NCBI GenBank assembly: GCA_002281735.1
Contig: NCGK01000013.1
Location: 1-45,613 of the forward strand
Reading direction: 5' to 3'
Source of the DNA: Gammaproteobacteria bacterium 28-57-27
GTDB taxonomy: Bacteria; Pseudomonadota; Gammaproteobacteria; Halothiobacillales; Halothiobacillaceae
Length of the DNA stretch: 45,613 nucleotides
Below are positions 1 through 6,764 of the stretch, one piece after another (position 1 is the first letter of the stretch; each line of letters begins with the position of its first letter). The notes under the pieces are model-generated. The model saw nothing but the letters and a program-made list of their open reading frames with translations. It was not told where the DNA came from and searched no databases. The position numbers and the translations under genes were made by a program.

Positions 1-420
1 GAAAAGCGGTGTTTTGCCTGAGAGATTGAACAGAATTCGGTCGCTGTCATCATTGCGCGCCGGGATTCATTGAAAACCTCGGGTTATTCGAGGTGCCCTA
101 TATTGGCCGAGAAAAAATTAACTTTCTGTCCGGTTTGAGTTGACCACTACAATTCGCCGGGTGGGATGGTGTGTTTCCGAATGGTTATATCCATGGCTGC
201 ACTTTATTGCGGTTGGTTTTGTCATTGTATTTATTCGATAATATCCAGAGTTGTCCAATAGCATTTTTCTGATTATATCCATTTTGTTATTAGTGACTTA
301 GCCTGTTTATCCTGATGCCAATCAAGACCAAATTCCTTGGCTTGTGCTGTTATCAGGGTGAATGCAGATGAACACAATCAGTTGGGTATTTCTTGTCGTT
401 GTTGGTAAGGAGCAAGGTGT
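1..420. other. AT-richer non-coding left edge
   Basis: I see no convincing gene here. Frame 2 stays open from the window edge to a TGA at 74-76, so the last ~24 codons of an upstream gene could lie here, but they match nothing I recognise. Three copies of an ATATCCA-like octamer occur at 186-193, 240-247 and 274-281. They could be protein-binding iterons or chance in an AT-rich stretch. The base composition differs from the coding DNA to the right, as is common at the accessory part of mobile elements. Confidence 0.4.
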
Positions 421-440
421 AATTCGGCTGGCGCCGAATT
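421..440. other. candidate oriT inverted repeat
   Basis: AATTCGGC and GCCGAATT form a perfect 8-bp inverted repeat around TGGC. It lies 116 bp upstream of mobC and ahead of the relaxase gene, which is where mobilization modules usually keep oriT. It is followed by an imperfect direct repeat, TCGCTAACGCTC (about 452-463) and TCGCTGACGCTC (about 478-489). An inverted repeat close to the mob genes is typical of relaxase recognition sites. The nick site itself cannot be read from sequence alone, so the assignment is inferred. Confidence 0.35.
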
Positions 441-555
441 CAACCCTTCGGTCGCTAACGCTCCCTTCGCCCCCGTTCGCTGACGCTCAGGGGGTTGCTT
501 CGCCCCTTCCGACCACGCCCCCCGGGGCTGTCGGTTTTGGTTTTGGCGGAGGTCT

Positions 556-963
556 ATGATGATGACCATTGATCAAACCAAAACCAGTCGTCGCCCACGT
601 CGGGGTCATGTCTTGGCTGAGTCTGACCGTCGCCGCCATAAGGTGATGACACGGGTCAATGATGCGGAACTTGCCGAAATCGACGCCCGTCGCGGCCTAT
701 ATGATCGCGGTGAGTTTTTGCGTATGTCCTTGTTCGGGATGAAACAGGCAAGACCTCGGCCTACGATTATCATCCCGGCATTGAATCAGACGGCATGGCT
801 TGTGCTGTCCCGATCAGCTTCCAACCTCAATCAGCTCTCCCGTCATCTGAATGAGGCTGGTCTTCAAGTGGCCGACTTGCCGCAAATCATCATCATGCTG
901 ACTCAATACCGTGATGCCTTGATCGGCGCCCGGCTGCCCGAGGATCAAGACGATGAAAGCTAA
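556..963 (+). CDS. mobC: MobC-like mobilization accessory protein
   Basis: A 135-residue protein of the bacterial mobilization (MobC-like) type. Such proteins bind oriT and help the relaxase open the strands at the nick site. The N-terminus is basic (SRRPRRG, SDRRRHK), followed by a ribbon-helix-helix-like stretch (VMTRVNDAELAEIDARRGL), and the family hallmark NLNQLSRHLNEAG sits near residues 91-103. Three consecutive ATG codons (556, 559, 562) follow GGAGG at 548-552; spacing favours the second or third. The gene overlaps mobA by 11 bases, so the two are probably translationally coupled. The MobC assignment is well supported by motif and by its position before a relaxase. Confidence 0.8.
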   Translation: MMMTIDQTKTSRRPRRGHVLAESDRRRHKVMTRVNDAELAEIDARRGLYDRGEFLRMSLFGMKQARPRPTIIIPALNQTAWLVLSRSASNLNQLSRHLNEAGLQVADLPQIIIMLTQYRDALIGARLPEDQDDES

Positions 964-3376
964 GGTCACTCGTGGCACTGGGTTTCGTGGGGTATTGGAC
1001 TATGCACTGGATACCGGCAACCAGAAGGGCAAGAACCCGGAGATTGTCGGTGGCACCTTGACGTCGGGCAGCGCCAGAGCCATGTCAGACCAGTTTGCCG
1101 TCACCCGACGCCTGCGACCGGATATCAAGTCTCCGGTATGGCACGCCTCCCTGGCATTACCGGAAGGAGAGCGGCTTTCATCCGAACGATGGTCATCTAT
1201 TGCTGATGACTTCATGCAAGAGATGGGATTTCCATCAGAATCTCTATACACGGTCATTCGGCACAACGACACCAAGCACGACCACATCCACATCATCGCC
1301 AGTCGAGTCAGCCTTTCTGGCGGACTCTGGCATGGGCAATGGGAAGTATATCGAGCGATCAGGGCCACCCAAGTTCTGGAGCGCATCCATGGTCTGACCC
1401 TGACACCTGGTTTGGGTGAACCAAAAGATGAAAAGACCCTGACCAAAGGTGAAATCGAACAAGCACTACGCACTGGGGCAGAAGCCCCACGCCAGCGGCT
1501 TCAGCGCCTGGTCAAGGAAGCCGCCCAGGGCAAGCCAACCGCCGTCATGTTTGCCGAACGGTTGGAACTGGCTGGAGTGGGCGTGCGTTTCCAGATACAG
1601 AAAACCGGCATTACCGGCGTGAACTATGAACTTGATGGTCTTGCGTTCAAGGGGCAATCCCTAGGCGATTCCTACAAATGGTCGAAATTCTCGAAAAAAT
1701 ATGGAGTCAGTTATGAGCAAGCTAGAGACAGTGAAAGCCTTGAACGATACACAACCGCAATTGCAGATCGTACAGGCCGTGATGAACTTGGAAACGCAGG
1801 CAGAAGCCTTGAGGTCGATGCTGGGTTCGTTACCCCAAGCAGTAGCAGAGCAGACAGCCGAAGCACTGGAGCCGTTGGCGAAGCTGAGGGCGGAGGTCAT
1901 TCAAGTTCTGACCGCTTACGACAAAGTGACCGCAGCACAGCGCCAGACACTGGAGGAATTGACTCAGCAGATGAGTACCAGCGCAGCGGCAGCATTCGAG
2001 CAGAAGGCCGCGAAGCTGGACAAAACAATCTCCGACCTGTCACGGAGTCTGTCGGGGCTGAAATCGAGCATCGACACGATGGCGAAGACCGCACAGAACA
2101 TCGAGACGATCCCGGATCAACTCAAGAAATCAGCGCAAGCCATGACAACCACGGCGAACGAACTGAGCGCGGCGGCGAGATCGACACGACCGAAGATTTG
2201 GCGTCAGACACTGGGACTGATCTTAGCCAGCGCAATCGGTGGGATTCTGGTGCTCACTGGGCAAGTCGCTTTAAACAGGCTTCTGCCGCCAAGCGGCGTG
2301 CAACAGGCGGCGGACTGGGTAAACGTGCTATTAAGCAAAGCGACGCCAGAAGAACGCGCGTTACTGAGCAAGATCGTCAATCGGCCCGCGAACTAGACCC
2401 GACCGCTTACCTCGGAGCTAACGGTTACGATGTGAAACACGAAGGTCGACATCGGAGCGTCAGGCTGCATGGTGATGAGGTGTACCGAGTTACCCAGAGG
2501 CAGGATGGGCATTGGGTCTGGTGTGATCTGTACGGCAACAACGGTGGCGACAATATCGACCTCGTGCGTGAGATCGAGCCAGGCACCGGATTCGCGGAGG
2601 CTGTTTTCCGCCTTGCTGGCGCGCCGACTGTCGGGCCAAAGCGCCGTCCGCCTGCCGAACCCAAGCGCCCACCACCGCGACTGCCTAAGCAGGAAGTGGC
2701 AAGTCGGGCACTAGGGCGAGACTACCTGATTAATGATCGGGGGATTAGCATGGACACCATTGAGCATGCCGAGCAATGCGGCATGCTGCGCTATGCCAAT
2801 GGCGGGGTTTTGTTTGTTGGCTATGATCAGGCAAGTACGCCACAAAACATCACCCGCCGAGCGATTGAATCTGCCGACCCCATGCAGAAGCGTGATTTGC
2901 GCGGCAGTGACAAGCGATATCCGCCGATTCTGCCGGGTGATCCGTCAACAGTCTGGATTGTCGAGGGCGGCTCTGATGCGCTGGCCCTGCACGATATCGC
3001 CAAACGTCAGGGCCGGCCACAACCTACCGTCATTGTCTCAGGCGGAGCGAATGTGCGCAGCTTTTTGGAGCAGGTAGAAGTACAGGCGATCTTGAAGCAA
3101 GCGGAACGCGTGACCATTGCCGGAGAAAATGAAAGGGACGAAGCAACGCAGAAGCGAACTGATGAGGCGCATCAGAAACAAGTGCAGCGCGTGAAAGAAA
3201 TTACAGGACGTGCGGTTAAATCATGGACGCCGAAGCAGTATCTGGGTAAAGATCTTGCGGAAATGAATTACCGACAACAACCCGAACTGATGCCTGTGCA
3301 ATTGATAAATCTAGACCAGCGGGCGGAAACAAAGCCATCACAAGTAATAGAAGGTGATTTGATACTGGGCCAATGA
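953..3376 (+). CDS. mobA: relaxase with C-terminal TOPRIM/primase-like domain
   Basis: An 807-residue mobilization relaxase that would nick oriT and lead the strand through a conjugation channel supplied by another element. The N-terminal relaxase domain (residues ~1-150) has the likely catalytic Tyr17 (GVLDYALD) and the metal-binding motif HNDTKHDHIH with His104, Asp106, His111 and His113. Residues ~250-480 are a Ser/Arg/Glu/Asp-rich, probably disordered linker. Residues ~480-560 look like a DUF3991-type segment and ~660-720 are TOPRIM-like (VWIVEGGSDAL with Glu671, then SGGAN). The usual TOPRIM DxD is replaced by GENERD. Fusion of a relaxase to a primase-like half recalls MobA-RepB of IncQ plasmids, though the domains differ. 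The linker coincides with the nested mobB gene. Start ATG overlaps mobC and is preceded by GAGGA. Confidence 0.88.
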   Translation: MKAKVTRGTGFRGVLDYALDTGNQKGKNPEIVGGTLTSGSARAMSDQFAVTRRLRPDIKSPVWHASLALPEGERLSSERWSSIADDFMQEMGFPSESLYTVIRHNDTKHDHIHIIASRVSLSGGLWHGQWEVYRAIRATQVLERIHGLTLTPGLGEPKDEKTLTKGEIEQALRTGAEAPRQRLQRLVKEAAQGKPTAVMFAERLELAGVGVRFQIQKTGITGVNYELDGLAFKGQSLGDSYKWSKFSKKYGVSYEQARDSESLERYTTAIADRTGRDELGNAGRSLEVDAGFVTPSSSRADSRSTGAVGEAEGGGHSSSDRLRQSDRSTAPDTGGIDSADEYQRSGSIRAEGREAGQNNLRPVTESVGAEIEHRHDGEDRTEHRDDPGSTQEISASHDNHGERTERGGEIDTTEDLASDTGTDLSQRNRWDSGAHWASRFKQASAAKRRATGGGLGKRAIKQSDARRTRVTEQDRQSARELDPTAYLGANGYDVKHEGRHRSVRLHGDEVYRVTQRQDGHWVWCDLYGNNGGDNIDLVREIEPGTGFAEAVFRLAGAPTVGPKRRPPAEPKRPPPRLPKQEVASRALGRDYLINDRGISMDTIEHAEQCGMLRYANGGVLFVGYDQASTPQNITRRAIESADPMQKRDLRGSDKRYPPILPGDPSTVWIVEGGSDALALHDIAKRQGRPQPTVIVSGGANVRSFLEQVEVQAILKQAERVTIAGENERDEATQKRTDEAHQKQVQRVKEITGRAVKSWTPKQYLGKDLAEMNYRQQPELMPVQLINLDQRAETKPSQVIEGDLILGQ
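1713..2396 (+). CDS. mobB: MobB-like membrane protein nested inside mobA
   Basis: A 227-residue protein read in a different frame entirely within mobA. I chose ATG 1713 because GGAG at 1703-1706 precedes it at good spacing; an in-frame ATG at 1701 has no such site. The N-terminal three quarters is Ala/Gln/Glu/Lys-rich and heptad-like (TISDLSRSLSGLKSSIDTMA), so mostly coiled coil. One hydrophobic segment follows at about residues 170-190 (GLILASAIGGILVLTG), then a short tail. RSF1010-type plasmids also keep a mobB overlapping mobA, and that MobB stimulates transfer and associates with the membrane. The position and layout match, but I did not recognise clear sequence identity, so the name is by analogy. 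Confidence 0.72.
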   Translation: MSKLETVKALNDTQPQLQIVQAVMNLETQAEALRSMLGSLPQAVAEQTAEALEPLAKLRAEVIQVLTAYDKVTAAQRQTLEELTQQMSTSAAAAFEQKAAKLDKTISDLSRSLSGLKSSIDTMAKTAQNIETIPDQLKKSAQAMTTTANELSAAARSTRPKIWRQTLGLILASAIGGILVLTGQVALNRLLPPSGVQQAADWVNVLLSKATPEERALLSKIVNRPAN

Positions 3377-3382
3377 GCAAAA

Positions 3383-3463
3383 AGCCCAACATCCACGGTC
3401 AACGAGGGCTTTGTTGGGCTTTGATGCCTGATTTTGCCCAGCATCAGAGATGAGATGCTGGGC
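3383..3463. terminator. paired hairpins between convergent mobA and alpA
   Basis: AGCCCAAC (3383-3390) pairs with GTTGGGCT (3413-3420) just after the mobA stop. GCCCAGCATC (3436-3445) pairs with GATGCTGGGC (3454-3463) just after the alpA stop on the other strand. Neither has a long U-tract, so these may be weak or Rho-assisted terminators serving the two converging transcripts. Confidence 0.5.
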
Positions 3464-3472
3464 TTACGGGGC

Positions 3473-3643
3473 TTAACGGCGATCATCCAGCCATTGCTGG
3501 ACCTCTGATCTTCGCCATCCGACCGCTCGAACGCCGAGTTTCACGGGTTGCGGAAAAATCCCAGCACTGACCCACAGATAAATGCTCGATCGGGATGCGC
3601 CGGTAATCCGGAGCACATCGTGCAGGCGTAAAATACTATCCAT
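3473..3643 (-). CDS. alpA: AlpA-family DNA-binding regulator / excisionase-like
   Basis: A 56-residue MerR-like winged-helix protein of the AlpA family, which regulates integrase or excision genes of prophages and integrative elements. The family pattern is clear: ILRLHDVLRITGASRSSIY, then FPQPVKLGVRAVGWRRSEV, then a terminal QQWLDDRR. I chose the ATG at 3643 because GGGG lies just upstream; an in-frame ATG at 3673 would add ten residues with no evident ribosome binding site. It faces mobA tail to tail. Because no integrase is present in the window, AlpA may act on genes to the left or be a leftover regulator at the element's right side. Confidence 0.85.
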   Translation of the reverse strand: MDSILRLHDVLRITGASRSSIYLWVSAGIFPQPVKLGVRAVGWRRSEVQQWLDDRR

Positions 3644-3684
3644 TTCTGCCCCAGGGGCATATTTCTGACACATGATTGAAAAGT

Positions 3685-3709
3685 CTCATTTTTAGGGGTT
3701 AAAAATGAG
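3685..3709. promoter_or_regulatory. inverted repeat upstream of alpA, possible operator
   Basis: CTCATTTTT (3685-3693) and AAAAATGAG (3701-3709) form a perfect 9-bp inverted repeat with a 7-bp spacer. It lies directly upstream of alpA on the minus strand, where an autoregulatory site for a small dimeric DNA-binding protein would be expected. No binding data can be read from sequence, so the operator role is inferred. Confidence 0.4.
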
Positions 3710-4205
3710 GCGGTACCGACCAGAAAACCAGACTCACGCATTTGCATAGCGAACTGCTAGCGCGTAGAATGTACCCAGAGTGTTGTTAAGACACTTCCGG
3801 TGTTGTCTGCCGGTTAAACAAGTGACATTGAGCAGCTAAACTCAAACTCTTTCCGACCGCCTCTCGCGTGTCTCGGAGCAGCCCGTCAGGTACTAGTAAT
3901 ACCGAACGGGCTTTCTTTTTTGGAAAGAACTTTCCGGGACAAGTGTCATTTTAACAGATTCACTCATGCCAACTCGTTTTCACGAAAAACGCGCTTTTTT
4001 ATACAGAACCGTTCACTGCTCGATGAGAAGTGAACGAGTCAAGTTCGGATGACAGGTTTGGATTGGTCTGGATGCCTCTGTAGCGTCTGTCTGGTGACGG
4101 TATATTTGACGGTATCTTCAGAACATGAACCTGGAGACCCGCATTGATGCTTTGGATGTGACGCCCGTCCGCTGCGCCACTATTAACCCTTCGGGGTATT
4201 TTTGA
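3710..4205. other. non-coding right boundary zone of the mobile element
   Basis: No credible protein gene is seen here. The stretch contains an intrinsic terminator (3880-3921), an AT-rich hairpin CGTTTT/AAAACG near 3975-3991, a hairpin GTTCACT/AGTGAAC (4011-4017 with 4029-4035), and two direct copies of TGACGGTAT 12 bp apart at 4095-4103 and 4107-4115. Short direct repeats of this kind are common as arm sites of tyrosine integrases, so the element-chromosome junction is probably between here and the peroxiredoxin gene. I found no tRNA gene that could be the target. Confidence 0.4.
3880..3921 (+). terminator. intrinsic terminator in the element boundary
   Basis: AGCCCGT (3880-3886) pairs with ACGGGCT (3906-3912). 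Inside it GGTA (3889-3892) can pair with TACC (3900-3903). A T-rich tract with one C follows to 3921. No open reading frame precedes it on the plus strand, so it may end a small RNA from about 3770-3880 or be a leftover of an interrupted gene. Confidence 0.6.
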
Positions 4206-4231
4206 AGCCACTGATCCAGTGGCTTTTTTTT
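4206..4231 (+). terminator. strong intrinsic terminator before the peroxiredoxin gene
   Basis: AGCCACTG (4206-4213) and CAGTGGCT (4217-4224) form a perfect 8-bp stem with a 3-base loop, followed by seven or more T. It insulates the peroxiredoxin gene from transcription coming from the mobile element. Confidence 0.85.
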
Positions 4232-4353
4232 CGTCTGCTTTTTGTGTGGGCTCGACTGGAGCCTACCGTCTAAAAAGTCGGGTTAATCTCGATCTATTTG
4301 GTGCGCTGGGTCATGCTAGCCTCGTTATATCTATTTTTTACGAGGACAGGCTT

Positions 4354-4842
4354 ATGTCGATTCAAGTGGGTCAAACCTTGCCAGTGGGTGCGCTCTATCG
4401 TCGTGGCGACAATGGTTTAGAGGAAATCAGCACACAAGCGCTGTTTGCTCAGCGTACCGTCGTGGTGTTTGCCGTTCCCGGCGCGTTTACTCCGACCTGT
4501 TCCGACGAACACCTGCCCGGCTTTATGGTGAATGCCGATGCGCTCAAAGCCGCCGGGGTGGATGAGATCGTTTGCCTGGCGGTAAATGATCCGTTTGTGA
4601 TGCGCGCCTGGGCTCAGGCGCACGAGGCCGATGCGGAGGACATTACCTTCTTGTCTGACGGCAATGGTGATTGGACACAGGCTTTGGGGATGCAGCGCGA
4701 TATGCGCAAGGCGGCGATGGGGATGCGCTCCAAGCGTTACGCCATGCTGGTGGCGGATGGCGTGCTGACTTGGCTGGGCGTGGATGAGTCCGGCTTGGTC
4801 AATAGCCGGGCAGAGGCTGTGCTGGCTGTGCTTAACGCCTGA
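4354..4842 (+). CDS. type II (Prx5-like) peroxiredoxin
   Basis: A 162-residue cytoplasmic thiol peroxidase that would reduce H2O2 and organic peroxides using glutaredoxin, glutathione or thioredoxin. The peroxidatic site is PGAFTPTCSDEH with Cys49, and Cys74 lies 25 residues later (EIVCLAV), the spacing found in plant and bacterial type II peroxiredoxins. The length equals that of single-domain members with no glutaredoxin fusion. I chose ATG 4354 over the open frame starting at 4219 because GAGGA at 4342-4346 precedes it and the protein begins exactly where the family does. The gene overlaps the 3' end of the convergent spermidine-synthase-like gene by 11 bp. Confidence 0.92.
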   Translation: MSIQVGQTLPVGALYRRGDNGLEEISTQALFAQRTVVVFAVPGAFTPTCSDEHLPGFMVNADALKAAGVDEIVCLAVNDPFVMRAWAQAHEADAEDITFLSDGNGDWTQALGMQRDMRKAAMGMRSKRYAMLVADGVLTWLGVDESGLVNSRAEAVLAVLNA

Positions 4843-5614
4843 ACAGCGCCGGGTTCTGTTGCACGAAATCGCGCCAGAACACCGGCAAACCCGTTTCATG
4901 CTTTTGCGCAATCGCCGTGAGTTCGCGTAAATGCCCTGGCGCGTCGTGCGCAGCGAGTGCAATGTTTTGGTTGCGATCACGCGAGGCGACAAAGCCTAGC
5001 CACGGGAAGGCTTGTTCCATGGCGAGGCTGGCGCTCAGGTAATCCTCCAATGGATAGCGCCATAGGTTGGCGGCCAGAGCGCCGCGCGGCGCGAGCAGGC
5101 GGGCGCAATGTGCCATGAATTCGTGCTCGGCAAGAATGGGTGCCATGCCCTGGCGGTCGTACAGGTCGAGCATGATGACATCGTAGCGCACGCTTTCGGC
5201 GCGACGCACGAAGTCCAGCGCGTCCATGATGTGTACCGTAAGGCGTGGATCGGGGCGCAGATGCAAGGCCTGATAAGCCGCCTCCACGACCGCAGGACGC
5301 AGCTCGACGGCATCCAGCTCCAGCTTGGGAAAGGCGGCCAGCAAGGCACGCGCCTGTGCTCCGCCGCCCAGTCCGAGGATCAATGCACGCTTCGGCTTGG
5401 GCTTCCATAACAGGGTCAGCAACATCATGCGCATGTAGTCAAAGCACAAATGTTGCGGGCTATAGGGCAGAATGCGCGTCTGTTCGACTTCGTTGCCCAG
5501 ACCTAGAATAAGTCCTTCGGGGCTGCGCCAGACTTCGACCACGCCGTATTCATCTACCGCATAAAACAGGTTTTTTTTGGACGCGTCCTGATTTGGATCG
5601 TTGACTTGACTCAC
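4832..5614 (-). CDS. spermidine synthase-like aminopropyltransferase fold protein
   Basis: A 260-residue Rossmann-fold protein of the spermidine synthase superfamily. The nucleotide-binding loop is ALILGLGGGAQARALL and the next strand ends in the acidic DAVELRP. In true spermidine synthases the active-site loop reads D-S-x-D-P; here it reads MLDLYDRQG, so both Asp remain but the Pro is lost and the loop is altered. It may therefore not make spermidine. I chose GTG 5614 because AAAGGAA lies 7 bases upstream; the long in-frame extension to 5752 would overlap the divergent gene and is basic and low in complexity. The N-terminal domain is shorter than in SpeE. Confidence 0.75.
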   Translation of the reverse strand: MSQVNDPNQDASKKNLFYAVDEYGVVEVWRSPEGLILGLGNEVEQTRILPYSPQHLCFDYMRMMLLTLLWKPKPKRALILGLGGGAQARALLAAFPKLELDAVELRPAVVEAAYQALHLRPDPRLTVHIMDALDFVRRAESVRYDVIMLDLYDRQGMAPILAEHEFMAHCARLLAPRGALAANLWRYPLEDYLSASLAMEQAFPWLGFVASRDRNQNIALAAHDAPGHLRELTAIAQKHETGLPVFWRDFVQQNPALFRR

Positions 5615-5630
5615 ATTGAGGTTCCTTTGC

Positions 5631-6578
5631 ATGAATCGATTTTTTGCTGCTCTGCGTCTGAGCTTATTTTTGGGCTTAACCGTAGGCTTATCCGTGCTGC
5701 CCGCTTTGGCGCATGCCGCCTTTGTCGTGGGAGATCGTGTGTTTGTGCCCATGCCCTCGGTGCATTTGCGTGAAGATGGCTATGCCACGGGCATGATCGA
5801 GTCCATTTCGGGCGACAAGTACACGGTGGTGTTGCGTGAGCTGATCCCCGGCAAGGGCAAGACGCTGTACGGCACCTGCAGCCCCGGAGCCAACAGCCCG
5901 CTGGCCGGGGCGGAGATTCTATCCGATAAGGAGAGCGAACCCATCTTGCGCAAGGTGTTTAGCGCCAGCGAACTGATGCCTTGGCGTGCGGGCAAAGAGG
6001 AATACCTTGAGCGCGAGAACGTGGCGACCATTTTTTACAAATGGCTGGGTGATGGTATGGCGATTACGCCGGATCGCGCCCGCTTGGGTGCCAAACGTGC
6101 GCGTCAACTGGGCAATAGCCCCGGTGTGCAGCGTATGGCGCAAGCGCTGGATTTGGCCGCGATTGAAGTGGACAACGCCGGTGGGCAGGGCTTTCCTGTG
6201 GGCGCGGCGCAGTATCTGGGCGGCGTGAGTAAAACACTGGCCGCTGTGACGGTCATTGAACTGCAAGAGCCGAGCAGCACCGGCGATGCCATGCGTGCGA
6301 TTTTGGACGGCAGCCTGCCCCTGCAAACCGATGATGCGCTGGTGATGGCCATGGCCAAGGTGCTGATGTTGGTGCGCGACAACTGGGCGCGCCTGCCGGG
6401 TGAACTGGGCTCAAGCAAGGCAGCCATCGCCTGGGCGGATACGCCCAAGGTGCTGGAGGCTTATCTTGCCGCGCTGACGCAGAGTGGCAAGGTGAACTAT
6501 CGCGGCAAGGACGCGAGCGCGTGGCAGCAGGCCATCCAGGCCGAGTTGAAGGCTGGACGTTGGCCAAGCCTACCGTAA
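5631..6578 (+). CDS. secreted protein of unknown function
   Basis: A 315-residue protein that I do not recognise. It has a clear Sec signal peptide (FFAALRLSLFLGLTVGLSVL, cleavage likely after ALAHA), so it is periplasmic or exported. The mature N-terminus contains a short beta-rich segment (VVGDRVFVPMPSVHLREDGY then YTVVLREL) that could be an SH3-like barrel. The rest is mostly helical and Ala/Leu-rich. Three residues, Cys-Ser-Pro in TCSPGANS, include the only evident cysteine. ATG 5631 is favoured over 5616 by the signal-peptide start and by GAGG at 5617-5620. It is divergent from the spermidine-synthase-like gene with almost no space between them. Confidence 0.7.
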   Translation: MNRFFAALRLSLFLGLTVGLSVLPALAHAAFVVGDRVFVPMPSVHLREDGYATGMIESISGDKYTVVLRELIPGKGKTLYGTCSPGANSPLAGAEILSDKESEPILRKVFSASELMPWRAGKEEYLERENVATIFYKWLGDGMAITPDRARLGAKRARQLGNSPGVQRMAQALDLAAIEVDNAGGQGFPVGAAQYLGGVSKTLAAVTVIELQEPSSTGDAMRAILDGSLPLQTDDALVMAMAKVLMLVRDNWARLPGELGSSKAAIAWADTPKVLEAYLAALTQSGKVNYRGKDASAWQQAIQAELKAGRWPSLP

Positions 6579-6604
6579 CGACGTGCTGAAAGACTGACAG
6601 GACT

Positions 6605-6732
6605 TACGGTTCTTCCCCCTCCCCCTTGATGGGGGAGGGTTGGGGAGAGGGTGGAGAGGCTGGCTCAAGCCGATGGTTTTGGCAGATGCTTCAGCCCCCT
6701 CTCCCCGACCCTCTCCCGCGAGGGGAGAGGGA
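6605..6732. repeat. GC-rich REP-like palindromic repeat between genes
   Basis: Two hairpins stand side by side: one near 6614-6640 (CCCTCCCCC with GGGGGAGGG) and one near 6710-6732 (CCCTCTCCC, loop GCGA, GGGGAGAGGG). The halves can also pair with each other over a longer range through CTCTCCCC and GGGGAGAG. Purine/pyrimidine palindromes of this kind are dispersed intergenic repeats in many proteobacteria and can end transcripts from both sides. A lone GGACTTACG at 6600-6609 resembles the end of the ~100 bp repeat described at 43407. Confidence 0.65.
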
Positions 6733-6764
6733 GCCAAATCCCATAAGCTGATAGATGCCGTTAA

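Noticed and set aside
362..559. A 65-codon open frame before mobC
   Set aside because: It spans the candidate oriT repeats, has no ribosome binding site, and its Pro/Gly-rich end reflects the GC-rich repeats.
1661..1900. Minus-strand frame opposite the start of mobB
   Set aside because: It is antisense to two overlapping plus-strand genes and shows no motif; the apparent openness follows from the composition.
4040..4200. Possible tRNA gene as integration target
   Set aside because: No cloverleaf with a T-loop GTTCRA box and a paired acceptor stem could be formed from this stretch.
4219..4353. N-terminal extension of the peroxiredoxin frame
   Set aside because: It starts inside the terminator stem at 4206-4231, and the family start with a good ribosome binding site is at 4354.
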